From: JAGSPQ01 sp038206395
GTDB taxonomy: Bacteria > Myxococcota > Myxococcia > Myxococcales > Myxococcaceae
DNA length: 64,000 nucleotides
Direction of reading: 5' to 3'
Assembly: GCA_038206395.1 (NCBI GenBank)
Contig: JBBRAX010000039.1
Coordinates: 7,400-71,399 of the forward strand
Shown here: positions 24,914 through 32,110 of the stretch, piece by piece
Layout: each line of letters starts with the position of its first letter
Position numbering within the stretch: the stretch's first letter is position 1
Made by a program: the position numbers and the translations under genes
Notes under the pieces: generated by a model
Told to the model about the DNA's origin: nothing
Database searches by the model: none
What the model saw: the letters and a program-made list of their open reading frames with translations, nothing else

Positions 24914-25552
24914 TCAGCGTTCGAATCGCGCCAGGCCGCGCGTCCGGCCGGTCGCCCAGTCGGCGACGGTGTTCATCGCGTCGAAAAGACGTTCGGTGCT
25001 GACCAGCCAGGGGCCATAGCCAGCGTTCACGTCGAGCACGAAGGCGAGGTCTTCTTCCTCGAGGTAGCCACCGATGGGAGAGTGGTGGCCGCTGCCGCCG
25101 CCGAAGAGAGACGACCGCGCGAAGTTGGTGACGAAGCGGCGCGACCCGTCGTTGGAAGCGCGGAGCTCAGACCGAAGCGCCTCGGCGGAGTCCGGGCGGA
25201 CGGCGGTCACCCGCCACGGCGCCGGCACGATCTCGGACGATTCGGCAGCGAGCTGGTCGAGGCTCATCGCTCTCACCCCGAAGCCTTTGAGCGGGTTCTT
25301 GCCGGCGCGGACGCCCATCGACCGCAGGACGTTGGCGACGCTGGTGGGGCCGCAGATGGACGTAAAGCCCTGCGACAACAGCGGCGAATAGAGCTTCGCC
25401 ACGGGCAGGACCCACGCCTTCTTCAGCAGGTTCGAGTGCTGGAAGGTGGGATGCGACCGGATAGAGGTGGCAACGGATGAACGGAGCAAGGCTGAAGGGC
25501 TAACGGGTGGCCAGCCGCCGCGCACGTCTGCTGGCACTTCAAGTTGGTGCAT
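24914..25552 (-). CDS. phytochelatin-synthase-like cysteine peptidase
   Basis: 212 residues, the length of the catalytic half of phytochelatin synthase. The triad is visible: C67 in SICGPTSVANVL, H156 in GSGHHSPIGGY and D174 in LDVNAGYGPWLV, each in the family context (ICGPTS, GHFSPIGGY and LDVA in plants). Bacterial single-domain members remove glycine from glutathione or its conjugates and may not polymerise phytochelatins. There is no convincing signal peptide. ATG 25552 is used, but a later start before SIRSHPTFQ is possible because the first 30 residues are not conserved. It is divergent from the FHA gene, whose start is 33 bases away, and upstream of the Hsp70-like gene. Confidence 0.85.
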   Translation of the reverse strand: MHQLEVPADVRGGWPPVSPSALLRSSVATSIRSHPTFQHSNLLKKAWVLPVAKLYSPLLSQGFTSICGPTSVANVLRSMGVRAGKNPLKGFGVRAMSLDQLAAESSEIVPAPWRVTAVRPDSAEALRSELRASNDGSRRFVTNFARSSLFGGGSGHHSPIGGYLEEEDLAFVLDVNAGYGPWLVSTERLFDAMNTVADWATGRTRGLARFER

Positions 25553-25584
25553 CGAGAGGCGACGTCAGGCAGCCTTACGGCCCC

Positions 25585-28266
25585 ATGCCCATTGAACTCC
25601 GGAACCTCACCTCAGGTGACGTGATCGAAGTGCCCAACGAAGGTCACACGATTGGCCGCGAAGGCGGTGCGGCCGACCTGCAGCTGCAGGACAAAGGCCT
25701 CTCGAGCCGGCACGCGCGGATCTTCGCCGACGGCACGGACTGGCTGATTCAGGATCTGGGCTCGACGAACGGCACGAAGATCGCCGACGTGGTGGTCGGC
25801 AAGGAGGCGACCAACATCCGGGTGGGCGACATCATCACGATGTCGGACACCCAACTGGAAGTGATGAGGATCTGGGACCCGAAGCTGCAGCACACGGTCG
25901 TGATGATGGCGGCGCCGATCTTCGACACGAAGCCGTCGGTGCAGGCGGTGCGGCGGTCTGCGCCAAAGGTCGAGGAGGAAGCGCCCGAGCCCGAGTCGGC
26001 GAACCCCACGATGATTGGGTACTCGTCTGAACGCGCGTCGGCTGAGGCTTCGAACAAGACGATGGTTGGGTACGGCGCTCCGGCGGCGGTAACGGTCGAG
26101 CAGCCGGCGGCAGCCAGCGAAGAGCCGGACATGACGGCGAAGACGCTGATTGGGTACTCGGCAGATCGCGTGGCGGCGGCGATGGCGCAGGCACCGCGTT
26201 CACCGGCTCCGGCTTCTCGTCCCGAAGAGCAGTCGACGACGGCGACGTTGGTCGGGTTCTCGGCCGATCGCGTGGCGACGGCGATGGCGCAGGCGCCGGT
26301 GACGCAAGAGTCTTCGTCGAAGACGTTGATTGGTTACGGGGCGCCGCAGTTTGCGCCGGTGCCTGCGAAGGGGAAGCCGGGCCCGCCGACGGTGGAAGTG
26401 GCGGCAGACGAGCAGCAGCCGGAAGCAGAAGAGGAAGAAGCTGAAAGGCCGGTGATGCACACCGTTCGTGCCCAGGCGGTGCCGCGGGCGAAAGCAAAGC
26501 CGGCCGCCGAGCCCGAGGAAGAAACGCCGCAGGAAGAGGAAGCGCCGGCGGACGACGTGATCGCGGGCGGAGACAAGGGCCTTAAGTACTTCCTCGTCGC
26601 GGTGCCGAAGGCGATCGCGTTCTACCTGGCCGCCGTGCCGCTGATGATCGTCAACCCGATGGGCACGATTCGCAAAGGCGTCGAGGAACAGAAGCACGAG
26701 GCGAAGGGGCGAATGGAGCTCATCGCCTACGCGCTGCCGGTGAACCTCTTCAGCGCCGCGGTCGGGTTCATCTCGACGTTGATCGTGCAGCTGGTGTCGG
26801 GGACGTTGAGCATCGGAGGGTTGATCGTCGGAACGTTGTTGGTGCCGGCAATCATCGCGGTGATCGCGAGCGTGGTGACGGGCTTCATCTGGCACCCGGT
26901 GGTCTCGTGGGTGGTGATGAAGCTGAAGGGCGAGTCGGACGAGCGCTCGCGCACCAACTACTTCCTGATGTTCATGACGGCGACCGCGCTGGTCGTGCTG
27001 CCCACCGGCATCGGAACCCTGCTCGGCCTGGTTCCGTTCAGGCTGGTCGCGATGGTGCAGCCGATTCTGTCTGCGCTGGGCACGGTCGTGGTCCTCTTCG
27101 TCACCTACTCGTGGATGGTGAAGTTCGAGGTGGTGAAGTGGTTCCGCACGGTGCTGCTGGTGCTCGGTGGGATCGTGCTCGTCGGCGGTGTCTTCGGAGC
27201 CATCGGACGCCTGTCGACCCCTGCCGGCGTCGGCGGCGGGACAATGGCGGGCGTGACGGGTGGCGACGTCGAAGCACAGATCGCCGCCGCGCAGAAGCAG
27301 GCCGACGACGCGATGAAGGCGGCGGCCGCGGCCGGTGAAGACGCACAGGAGCAGGTGAAGGCCGCGCAGGAAGACGTGAAGGTCGCGGTGAAAACGAAGG
27401 GCGAGAAGCAGGTTCCGGCTCCAACCCCGGCGCCCACGCCTGCGGCGCCGGAGGCCTCGGTGACCTTCCCCGTCTACGTGCAGATGCGCGAAGCAGTGGA
27501 AAAGAAGATTGCCGACGACCCCGCGGTGCTGAGCAAGAGCCCCGAGCTGCAGGCGCTGTATCGCGAGTACACGAACACGGCTTTCGAGATCGACGCACGG
27601 TTCAAGGCGCTGAACGAGAAGGCTCCTGCCGACGCGAAGCTGAACGGGCGGCTGCGAGACGCCGAAGTGTTTGCCAAGACCGAGAAGGCGGTCGTCGCGC
27701 TGCACGCGAAGCTGAAGCCGGCGCCGGCGCCGGCGGCCCCTGCGGCGAAGGAAGAGACGGCGGCCCCCGCAGCGAAGGAAGAGAAGCCGAAGGCCGAGGC
27801 AAAGCCTGCTCCAGCGGCGAAGGAAGAGAAGCCGAAGGCCGAGGCAAAGCCTGCCCCCGCGGCGAAGGAAGAGAAGCCGAAGGCCGAGGCGAAGCCTGCT
27901 CCAGCGGCGAAGGAAGAGAAGCCGAAGGCCGAGGCAAAGCCTGCCCCCGCAGCGAAGGAAGAGAAGCCGAAGGCCGAGGCAAAGCCTGCCCCCGCGGCGA
28001 AGGAAGAGAAGCCGAAGGCCGAGGCGAAGCCGGCGCCGGCTGGGAAGGGAAGGCTGGCCGCGTCATCGAAGCCGCCGGGCGCCGAGATCTGGATCGACGG
28101 CAAGAACACCGGGAAGAAGACGCCGTTGGCGGTGTCGAGCTCGCTCGAGGTGCCAGCCGGCAAGCACACGGTGCTCTTCAAGATGAACGGAAAGTCGAGC
28201 GCCCCCGTCGAGGTCGTCATCGAGGCCGATAAGCAGGCCGTGCTCAAGGGCGTCGAGATTCCCTGA
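25585..28266 (+). CDS. FHA - Thr-motif linker - Yip1-like membrane domain - repeat - PEGA-like protein
   Basis: 893 residues from ATG 25585. Residues 1-95 are an FHA domain with the phosphothreonine-binding pattern (HTIGREG, LSSRHARI, LGSTNGT). The linker 130-260 contains five copies of a T-(M/L)-(I/V)-G-(Y/F) motif, at T142, T159, T187, T221 and T247. Residues about 330-560 hold five to six hydrophobic segments resembling a Yip1 domain. After a charged helical stretch come six AAKEEKPKAEAKPAP repeats, and finally a PEGA-like beta module (PPGAEIWIDGKNTGKKTP). It probably sits in the inner membrane and reads Ser/Thr kinase signalling through FHA. The partner kinase is not adjacent; the nearest one in this window is at 1559-2833. 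Confidence 0.85.
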   Translation: MPIELRNLTSGDVIEVPNEGHTIGREGGAADLQLQDKGLSSRHARIFADGTDWLIQDLGSTNGTKIADVVVGKEATNIRVGDIITMSDTQLEVMRIWDPKLQHTVVMMAAPIFDTKPSVQAVRRSAPKVEEEAPEPESANPTMIGYSSERASAEASNKTMVGYGAPAAVTVEQPAAASEEPDMTAKTLIGYSADRVAAAMAQAPRSPAPASRPEEQSTTATLVGFSADRVATAMAQAPVTQESSSKTLIGYGAPQFAPVPAKGKPGPPTVEVAADEQQPEAEEEEAERPVMHTVRAQAVPRAKAKPAAEPEEETPQEEEAPADDVIAGGDKGLKYFLVAVPKAIAFYLAAVPLMIVNPMGTIRKGVEEQKHEAKGRMELIAYALPVNLFSAAVGFISTLIVQLVSGTLSIGGLIVGTLLVPAIIAVIASVVTGFIWHPVVSWVVMKLKGESDERSRTNYFLMFMTATALVVLPTGIGTLLGLVPFRLVAMVQPILSALGTVVVLFVTYSWMVKFEVVKWFRTVLLVLGGIVLVGGVFGAIGRLSTPAGVGGGTMAGVTGGDVEAQIAAAQKQADDAMKAAAAAGEDAQEQVKAAQEDVKVAVKTKGEKQVPAPTPAPTPAAPEASVTFPVYVQMREAVEKKIADDPAVLSKSPELQALYREYTNTAFEIDARFKALNEKAPADAKLNGRLRDAEVFAKTEKAVVALHAKLKPAPAPAAPAAKEETAAPAAKEEKPKAEAKPAPAAKEEKPKAEAKPAPAAKEEKPKAEAKPAPAAKEEKPKAEAKPAPAAKEEKPKAEAKPAPAAKEEKPKAEAKPAPAGKGRLAASSKPPGAEIWIDGKNTGKKTPLAVSSSLEVPAGKHTVLFKMNGKSSAPVEVVIEADKQAVLKGVEIP
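27768..28040. repeat. 45-bp coding tandem repeat (AAKEEKPKAEAKPAP)
   Basis: Six copies of a 45-base in-frame unit lie near the 3' end of the FHA gene, nearly identical at the DNA level apart from a few third-position changes (gctcca/gccccc, gaggca/gaggcg). High identity suggests recent expansion by slippage or unequal exchange. The encoded Lys/Glu/Pro-rich linker has variable-length potential. Confidence 0.85.
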
Positions 28267-28321
28267 TCACTTCGAGGGCGTCGCGCAACCAACGGTAGAG
28301 CTGTCTACCGACGAGAGCGCG

Positions 28322-28990
28322 ATGCCCACAGAAGACGAGCCGGACCTCACCGCGACCTTCGGGTTGCATCGCGGACGACGGGTGTTGCTGGGTTGTGTTG
28401 TGGGCGTGCTGCTGGCGGCGGGCGGGTATGCCCTCTCGCGTCCGGCTTCGGTCGAGGCCGCGGCACCTCCAGTGGTGACCGTGGTCGGCGAGCCCGAGCC
28501 CGACCTGGCGCCCCTGCCGCCGAAGCGGCGCGCGAAGCCGGTCGTGGCGAAGTCGGCGCGACGTGCGCGTGCGTTGTCGGCGCCTCCGCTGCTCGCGGCG
28601 GCTGTTCCGGTGGTGAAAGAAGAGACGCTTGAAGAGGCAGCTGCGATCGAGGCCGCCGCCCCGACTGAACCCGCCGCGCCGCCCGAGCCTTCGATCGAAG
28701 ATGGAAATGGCGAGCACATCGCGCGTGCGATCGCCGAACAGAAGCGCGCGGCGGTTCAGACGTGCTTCGAGCGTGAGCTCAAACAGACGCCCACGCTCCA
28801 GGGAACGTTGGTGGTCGAGCTGGACCTGAGCGCTCCGCATCGGGTGAACGAGGTTCGCGTTTCCGATGACCTCGACCGGCCTTCTTTCACCCAATGCGTC
28901 TCGTCTTCGATGGATCAGTTCACGTTCGCGGCGCTCAACGAAGATGTCTCGATTCGCGTGCCCTACGTGCTGAGCGCGCGAGAGAAGTAA
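28322..28990 (+). CDS. AgmX/PglI C-terminal-domain protein with one membrane anchor
   Basis: 222 residues. A short cytoplasmic N-terminus (about 20 residues) precedes a membrane helix (VLLGCVVGVLLAAGGYAL), then a Pro/Ala/Glu-rich spacer, then a folded C-terminal domain (about 130-222) with IARAIAEQKRAAVQTCFERE, LQGTLVVELDLSA and a closing VPYVLS strand. This is the TonB-like AgmX/PglI C-terminal domain, which occurs widely in Myxococcota and includes proteins needed for adventurous gliding. The location suggests an inner-membrane anchor spanning the periplasm. It starts 55 bases after the FHA gene in the same direction and may be in its transcript. Confidence 0.8.
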   Translation: MPTEDEPDLTATFGLHRGRRVLLGCVVGVLLAAGGYALSRPASVEAAAPPVVTVVGEPEPDLAPLPPKRRAKPVVAKSARRARALSAPPLLAAAVPVVKEETLEEAAAIEAAAPTEPAAPPEPSIEDGNGEHIARAIAEQKRAAVQTCFERELKQTPTLQGTLVVELDLSAPHRVNEVRVSDDLDRPSFTQCVSSSMDQFTFAALNEDVSIRVPYVLSAREK

Positions 28991-29177
28991 CTTCTGCGAT
29001 TCGGCTTCTGCACCTGCGCCCTGCCCTGACAACGACCTGCGCGGGGTGCAGGCGCCGCAGGGCCGCGACGCCACCGACGTAGAGGCGATCAGCGACGGCG
29101 AGTTCGATCGCACGGTTCCGGACGAAGTGCCCAGCGGCCTCGAGCCTGGCGGTGCGATTCACTGAAGGTCCCGTGCC

Positions 29178-29203
29178 GGCCGGTGCGCAGCTGTGCACCG
29201 GCC
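29178..29203. promoter_or_regulatory. 26-bp near-perfect palindrome upstream of TetR gene
   Basis: GGCCGGTGC and GCACCGGCC flank GCAGCTGT. Twelve of thirteen base pairs are symmetric around a central CAGCTG. It lies 63 bases before the TetR start at 29267, so it is a good operator candidate for that regulator. It could alternatively be a structured 3' end of the upstream AgmX/PglI gene, whose stop is 187 bases earlier. Confidence 0.5.
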
Positions 29204-29266
29204 TGCACGTTCTCGAAGGGTTTCACCGGGAAACGCCCGCGCACGGCAATTGCTTTGCGAACGGGC

Positions 29267-29872
29267 ATGACCCAGAACCTCCACCACGCTGCCACCCCGA
29301 GGAAGGTTCCGAAGCAGGCGCGCTCGACCCAGCTCGTCGCCGACATTCTCGTCGCGGCGATTCGCGTTCTCGAGAGGGAAGGCGCTTCGCGGTTCACCAC
29401 GATTCGGGTCGCAGAAACGGCGGGCGTCAGCGTCGGCTCGCTCTACCAGTACTTCCCGAACAAGCAGGCGATTCTATTCAGGCTGCAGGTCGACGAGTGG
29501 CAGAGAACCGGCTCGACGATGGGCGCGCTTCTCGGTGACCCGGCGACGCCGCCCGAAGAACGCCTGGGCGCGATGATTCACCAGTTCTTCCAGTCGGAGG
29601 CGGCGCTGCATGCGGCGGCGCCGAGCTGCGTCGAAGTTCCCGAGTCACGCGCGGGGCGGGAGCTCAGCAAGGCGATCGTGCAGTCCTTCATCGTCGAAAC
29701 AGCACCGCTGGCGAGCCCCCGGCAGCGCCGGTTCGCGGGCGAGCTGCTGTTCACCACCGTCACGGCGGTCGGCAAGCAGCTGGCACAACAACACCCGGAC
29801 GCGGCCGAGGTTGCCCGCTGGTCGGACGAAATCACCCAGATGCTGATCGGCTACCTATCGAAGCTTCAGTGA
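29267..29872 (+). CDS. TetR-family transcriptional regulator
   Basis: 201 residues from ATG 29267; an upstream in-frame stretch is Cys/Arg-rich and not TetR-like. The N-terminal DNA-binding domain reads VPKQARSTQLVADILVAAI, TTIRVAETAGVSVGSLYQYF, PNKQAILF (about residues 15-70), a good match to the TetR signature. The C-terminal part carries the ligand pocket of an AcrR-like regulator. The target is not obvious: the convergent gene downstream overlaps its stop by 7 bases and is unlikely to be controlled from here. Autoregulation through the 26-bp palindrome is likely. Confidence 0.9.
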   Translation: MTQNLHHAATPRKVPKQARSTQLVADILVAAIRVLEREGASRFTTIRVAETAGVSVGSLYQYFPNKQAILFRLQVDEWQRTGSTMGALLGDPATPPEERLGAMIHQFFQSEAALHAAAPSCVEVPESRAGRELSKAIVQSFIVETAPLASPRQRRFAGELLFTTVTAVGKQLAQQHPDAAEVARWSDEITQMLIGYLSKLQ

Positions 29873-30435
29873 AGCCAGTTGAGGCTGAAGCCGACGCCGG
29901 GAGCGAAGCCGCCCGACAAGTCCCTGCCGAAGCCAAGGTGCAGCTCGACATACCCGTAGCGCGCGCCGAGGTGCACGAAGAACCCGTTGTTCAGCAGAAT
30001 TCCGTCTGAGCCAGCCATGCCGATGTTCGAGAGGCGGATGACGACGGCGTTGTACATGAAGCGGATGAACGGCTTGAGGTTGGGAAAATAGTCCAGCGCG
30101 AGCTCGAGGCCGGCGCCTTCGAGAATGCCGTCTGAGCCGCGGCCCGGAAACGGGTTCACCGTGATGTAGCCAATCTCGAAGACACCGCGCAGCGCCAACC
30201 AGCCCGGCAGGCGCGTGCCGAGCCAGAACCGCGTGCCACCCATCAACGACCGCTTCACCGTCGACACCGGGTACGCGTCGCCGAAGGCGCCGAGGCCGAT
30301 CGTCAGCTTCAACCTGCTGAGGAAGCCCGGCTCGGGGGCGGGGGCGGGAACAGGTTCGGCCGCGACAGGCTCTGCCGGCTGAGCAAAGGTCGCGGCAGAG
30401 AAGGTGAGCAAGACGGCGACGATCGAGGAACGCAT
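29866..30435 (-). CDS. exported protein, probable small outer-membrane barrel
   Basis: 189 residues with a cleavable signal peptide (MRSSIVAVLLTFSAATFAQP, likely cut after FAQ) and a short Pro/Ala/Glu spacer. The rest consists of alternating amphipathic strands rich in Gly, Tyr and Phe (LKLTIGLGAFGDAY, FEIGYITVNPF, GLELALDYFP, VHLGARYGYVELHLGFG) ending in FSLNWLH. The pattern suggests an eight-stranded outer-membrane beta-barrel, although the final residue is His rather than aromatic. No family is recognised. It is convergent with the TetR gene. Confidence 0.7.
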   Translation of the reverse strand: MRSSIVAVLLTFSAATFAQPAEPVAAEPVPAPAPEPGFLSRLKLTIGLGAFGDAYPVSTVKRSLMGGTRFWLGTRLPGWLALRGVFEIGYITVNPFPGRGSDGILEGAGLELALDYFPNLKPFIRFMYNAVVIRLSNIGMAGSDGILLNNGFFVHLGARYGYVELHLGFGRDLSGGFAPGVGFSLNWLH

Positions 30436-30498
30436 CGAGAGGCGCGCACCCTACTTCAGAGCCGCCGCAGCGACGGCCTGTTGAAGTAGAAAGTGTCC

Positions 30499-31185
30499 AT
30501 GGGCACGGCGGTGAAGAAGCCGAAGAAGTCAGCGGTGTCGAAGCTCAAGGGCGCGCGGCTCGCGGTGTACGAAGCGCTGAAGGCCCGCATCGACGACCCG
30601 GCGAACGCGCTCAAAGTCGAAGGCCAGCTGCGGCTGCTCGACCTCGGCATCGGCGCGTACGCGACCCAGCTTCCGGAAGTCGTGGTCGAGCTGCTGGACG
30701 AGGCGGCTGCCATCTCGGTCGCAGACGCACAGGCCCGGGCCGGAGCGTTGGGGAAGACGTGGCAGGACGCGAAGGCCACGCTCGAGCTGCAGGTGCGGCT
30801 GGTTCGTGCTCGGGCGCTGTGGGAGGCCGAGAAGACGGCAGACGCGGCGTTGCAGCTGAAGCAGATCAGCGCGTCGGCGTCGTCGCGTCGGGCCGAGCTG
30901 ATTCTCGCCGCGGCCGCCGATGGTGAGGATTACTCGCCGACCTTCAGCCTTGCGCTGCTGCGGTCGGCGGCGGGCGTGCTCAACAACTCACTCCCGGCCG
31001 GCCTCGCGCTGGTCAAGGCGATGGCGGGCGCGGGCGAACAGCCGGCGGCAGCCATGGTGCTGGGTCAGATCCTCGCGGGGCGGGCGCTGTGGCCGGACCT
31101 TCAGCAGTCGACGCTCGAGGCGCTGATCGAGAAGTTCGACCCGGAGCACCGCGCGACGCTGCTCGCGCAGCTCGGCCAGGGTTAG
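30499..31185 (+). CDS. hypothetical helical cytosolic protein
   Basis: 228 residues from ATG 30499; a GTG two codons earlier is an alternative. A Lys-rich N-terminus (KKPKKSAVSKLKG) precedes an all-helical, Ala/Leu-rich sequence with paired helices that look TPR-like (ARIDDPANALKVEGQLRLLD, VRARALWEAEKTADAALQL). There is no signal peptide, membrane segment or catalytic motif. I do not recognise the family. Codon choice is GC-rich at third positions like its neighbours, which supports coding. It is divergent from the barrel-like gene and convergent with the glutaredoxin-like gene 4 bases downstream. Confidence 0.65.
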   Translation: MGTAVKKPKKSAVSKLKGARLAVYEALKARIDDPANALKVEGQLRLLDLGIGAYATQLPEVVVELLDEAAAISVADAQARAGALGKTWQDAKATLELQVRLVRARALWEAEKTADAALQLKQISASASSRRAELILAAAADGEDYSPTFSLALLRSAAGVLNNSLPAGLALVKAMAGAGEQPAAAMVLGQILAGRALWPDLQQSTLEALIEKFDPEHRATLLAQLGQG

Positions 31186-31189
31186 GCCG

Positions 31190-31558
31190 TCAGCTGCGGG
31201 GCGCTTCGACCATCGGCTTCAGCTGCCCGCCGTCGCGAAGCTTGCGCAGGTTGCTGGCGCCGCCAATGAAAGTGCCGTTGATGAAGATGAGCGGAAACGT
31301 GGACCAGCCGACCCACATCTTCAGCGCGAGGCGGCGCCGCCAGCCCGACAGGTAGCTGCCGTACTGCAGGTACTTGTAGGGAATGCCTTCGGCGTCGAGC
31401 ACTTTGCGCGCGGCCTTGCCCGGGCCGAGCCACTTCACGCCGACCACCACCACCTTCTCGGCAGCCACGGCTGCGGCGACTTCCTGGACCAGATCTGCGT
31501 GGTAGTTCTGCTGAACGGGGACGATGGCGGAATGAATGGGCGGGCGAGGAGGAATCAT
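31190..31558 (-). CDS. glutaredoxin-fold protein lacking the CxxC active site
   Basis: 122 residues. The C-terminal half carries the glutaredoxin signature around the cis-proline: WSTFPLIFINGTFIGGASNLRKL (compare TVPQIFINGxxIGG). A first beta-alpha unit (KVVVVGVKWLGPGKAARKVL) and the second strand (GIPYKYLQY) fit the same fold. At the position of the catalytic CPYC the sequence reads WLGPG, and the whole protein has no cysteine at all, so it cannot act as a dithiol or monothiol oxidoreductase. It may be a structural or binding relative. It is the same strand as, and 29 bases after, the DUF2141 gene. Confidence 0.75.
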   Translation of the reverse strand: MIPPRPPIHSAIVPVQQNYHADLVQEVAAAVAAEKVVVVGVKWLGPGKAARKVLDAEGIPYKYLQYGSYLSGWRRRLALKMWVGWSTFPLIFINGTFIGGASNLRKLRDGGQLKPMVEAPRS

Positions 31559-31587
31559 GGTTGGCCCAAGCTAACGCCCAGCCGCCC

Positions 31588-31959
31588 TCAGTCGAGGATG
31601 ATCTCGATCCCCTTCATCGGCGCGTCGACCGTGCGGCCCACGTCATCGAACCGCGGCTTGCGCCAGGCCGAGTAGGGCCGCCAGAAGCCACTGGGCTCTC
31701 TGGGGCCGAAGAACCCCATGTCGAGCTTGCCGTTGGCGTTCTCGTCTTCGAAGGCGCTGACGCACCACTGGCCCAGGTCGACCTCGAACCGGAAGGTCAG
31801 CGCAGCGCCGGCGGGGATGACGAGGCTCTGCGATGGCGTCTTCAGGAAATTGCCCGGCGTCCAGACGAGAACGCGAACCGGGTGTTCGCGCACGGGGCCG
31901 GGAATGGAGCCCTCGAGGACGACCGGAGCGGACGCGAGCACAAGCCAGAAAAGGACCAT
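31588..31959 (-). CDS. exported DUF2141-like protein
   Basis: 123 residues with a short signal peptide (MVLFWLVLASAPVVLEG). The mature part has the DUF2141 pattern: LTFRFEVDLGQWCVSAFEDENANGKLDMGFFGPREPxGF, in which the DENxNGKLD loop looks like a calcium-binding turn, followed by a closing (R)FDDVGR and VDAPMKGIEIIL. Family members are small beta-sandwich periplasmic proteins of unknown role. ATG 31959 is the only start that leaves a normal signal peptide. It probably heads a two-gene transcript with the glutaredoxin-fold gene. Confidence 0.72.
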   Translation of the reverse strand: MVLFWLVLASAPVVLEGSIPGPVREHPVRVLVWTPGNFLKTPSQSLVIPAGAALTFRFEVDLGQWCVSAFEDENANGKLDMGFFGPREPSGFWRPYSAWRKPRFDDVGRTVDAPMKGIEIILD

Positions 31960-32056
31960 CGGCGGCCAACCCTACCCTGAAGTCTGCAGGTGACAGTGCC
32001 GCCTGCGCCTCACACACGCTTGAGGCCAAGCGCCTGATCTCCCTGGGGCCTGGGCA

Positions 32057-32071
32057 GGGCACCCGTTCTGC
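32057..32071 (+). promoter_or_regulatory. sigma-54-type -24/-12 promoter upstream of the M15-like gene
   Basis: GGGCAC-CCGTT-CTGCA has GG at 32058-32059 and GC at 32070-32071, the exact offset for sigma-54, and differs from TGGCAC-N5-TTGCA at only two positions. Transcription would begin near 32083, leaving about 28 bases of leader before ATG 32111. The call rests on consensus matching only. Confidence 0.5.
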
Positions 32072-32110
32072 AAAGTCCTGAAGGCAACGCTTCACACCGG
32101 AGACAACACC

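Noticed and set aside
28991..29177. Minus-strand ORF in the gap after the AgmX/PglI gene
   Set aside because: The frame is Arg-rich, overlaps the 3' end of a real gene, and lacks any motif or start signal.
29245..29258. GGCAATTGCTTTGC, a sigma-54-like -24/-12 match upstream of the TetR gene
   Set aside because: The spacing is right, but transcription would start at or after the ATG at 29267, and the -24 half is imperfect.
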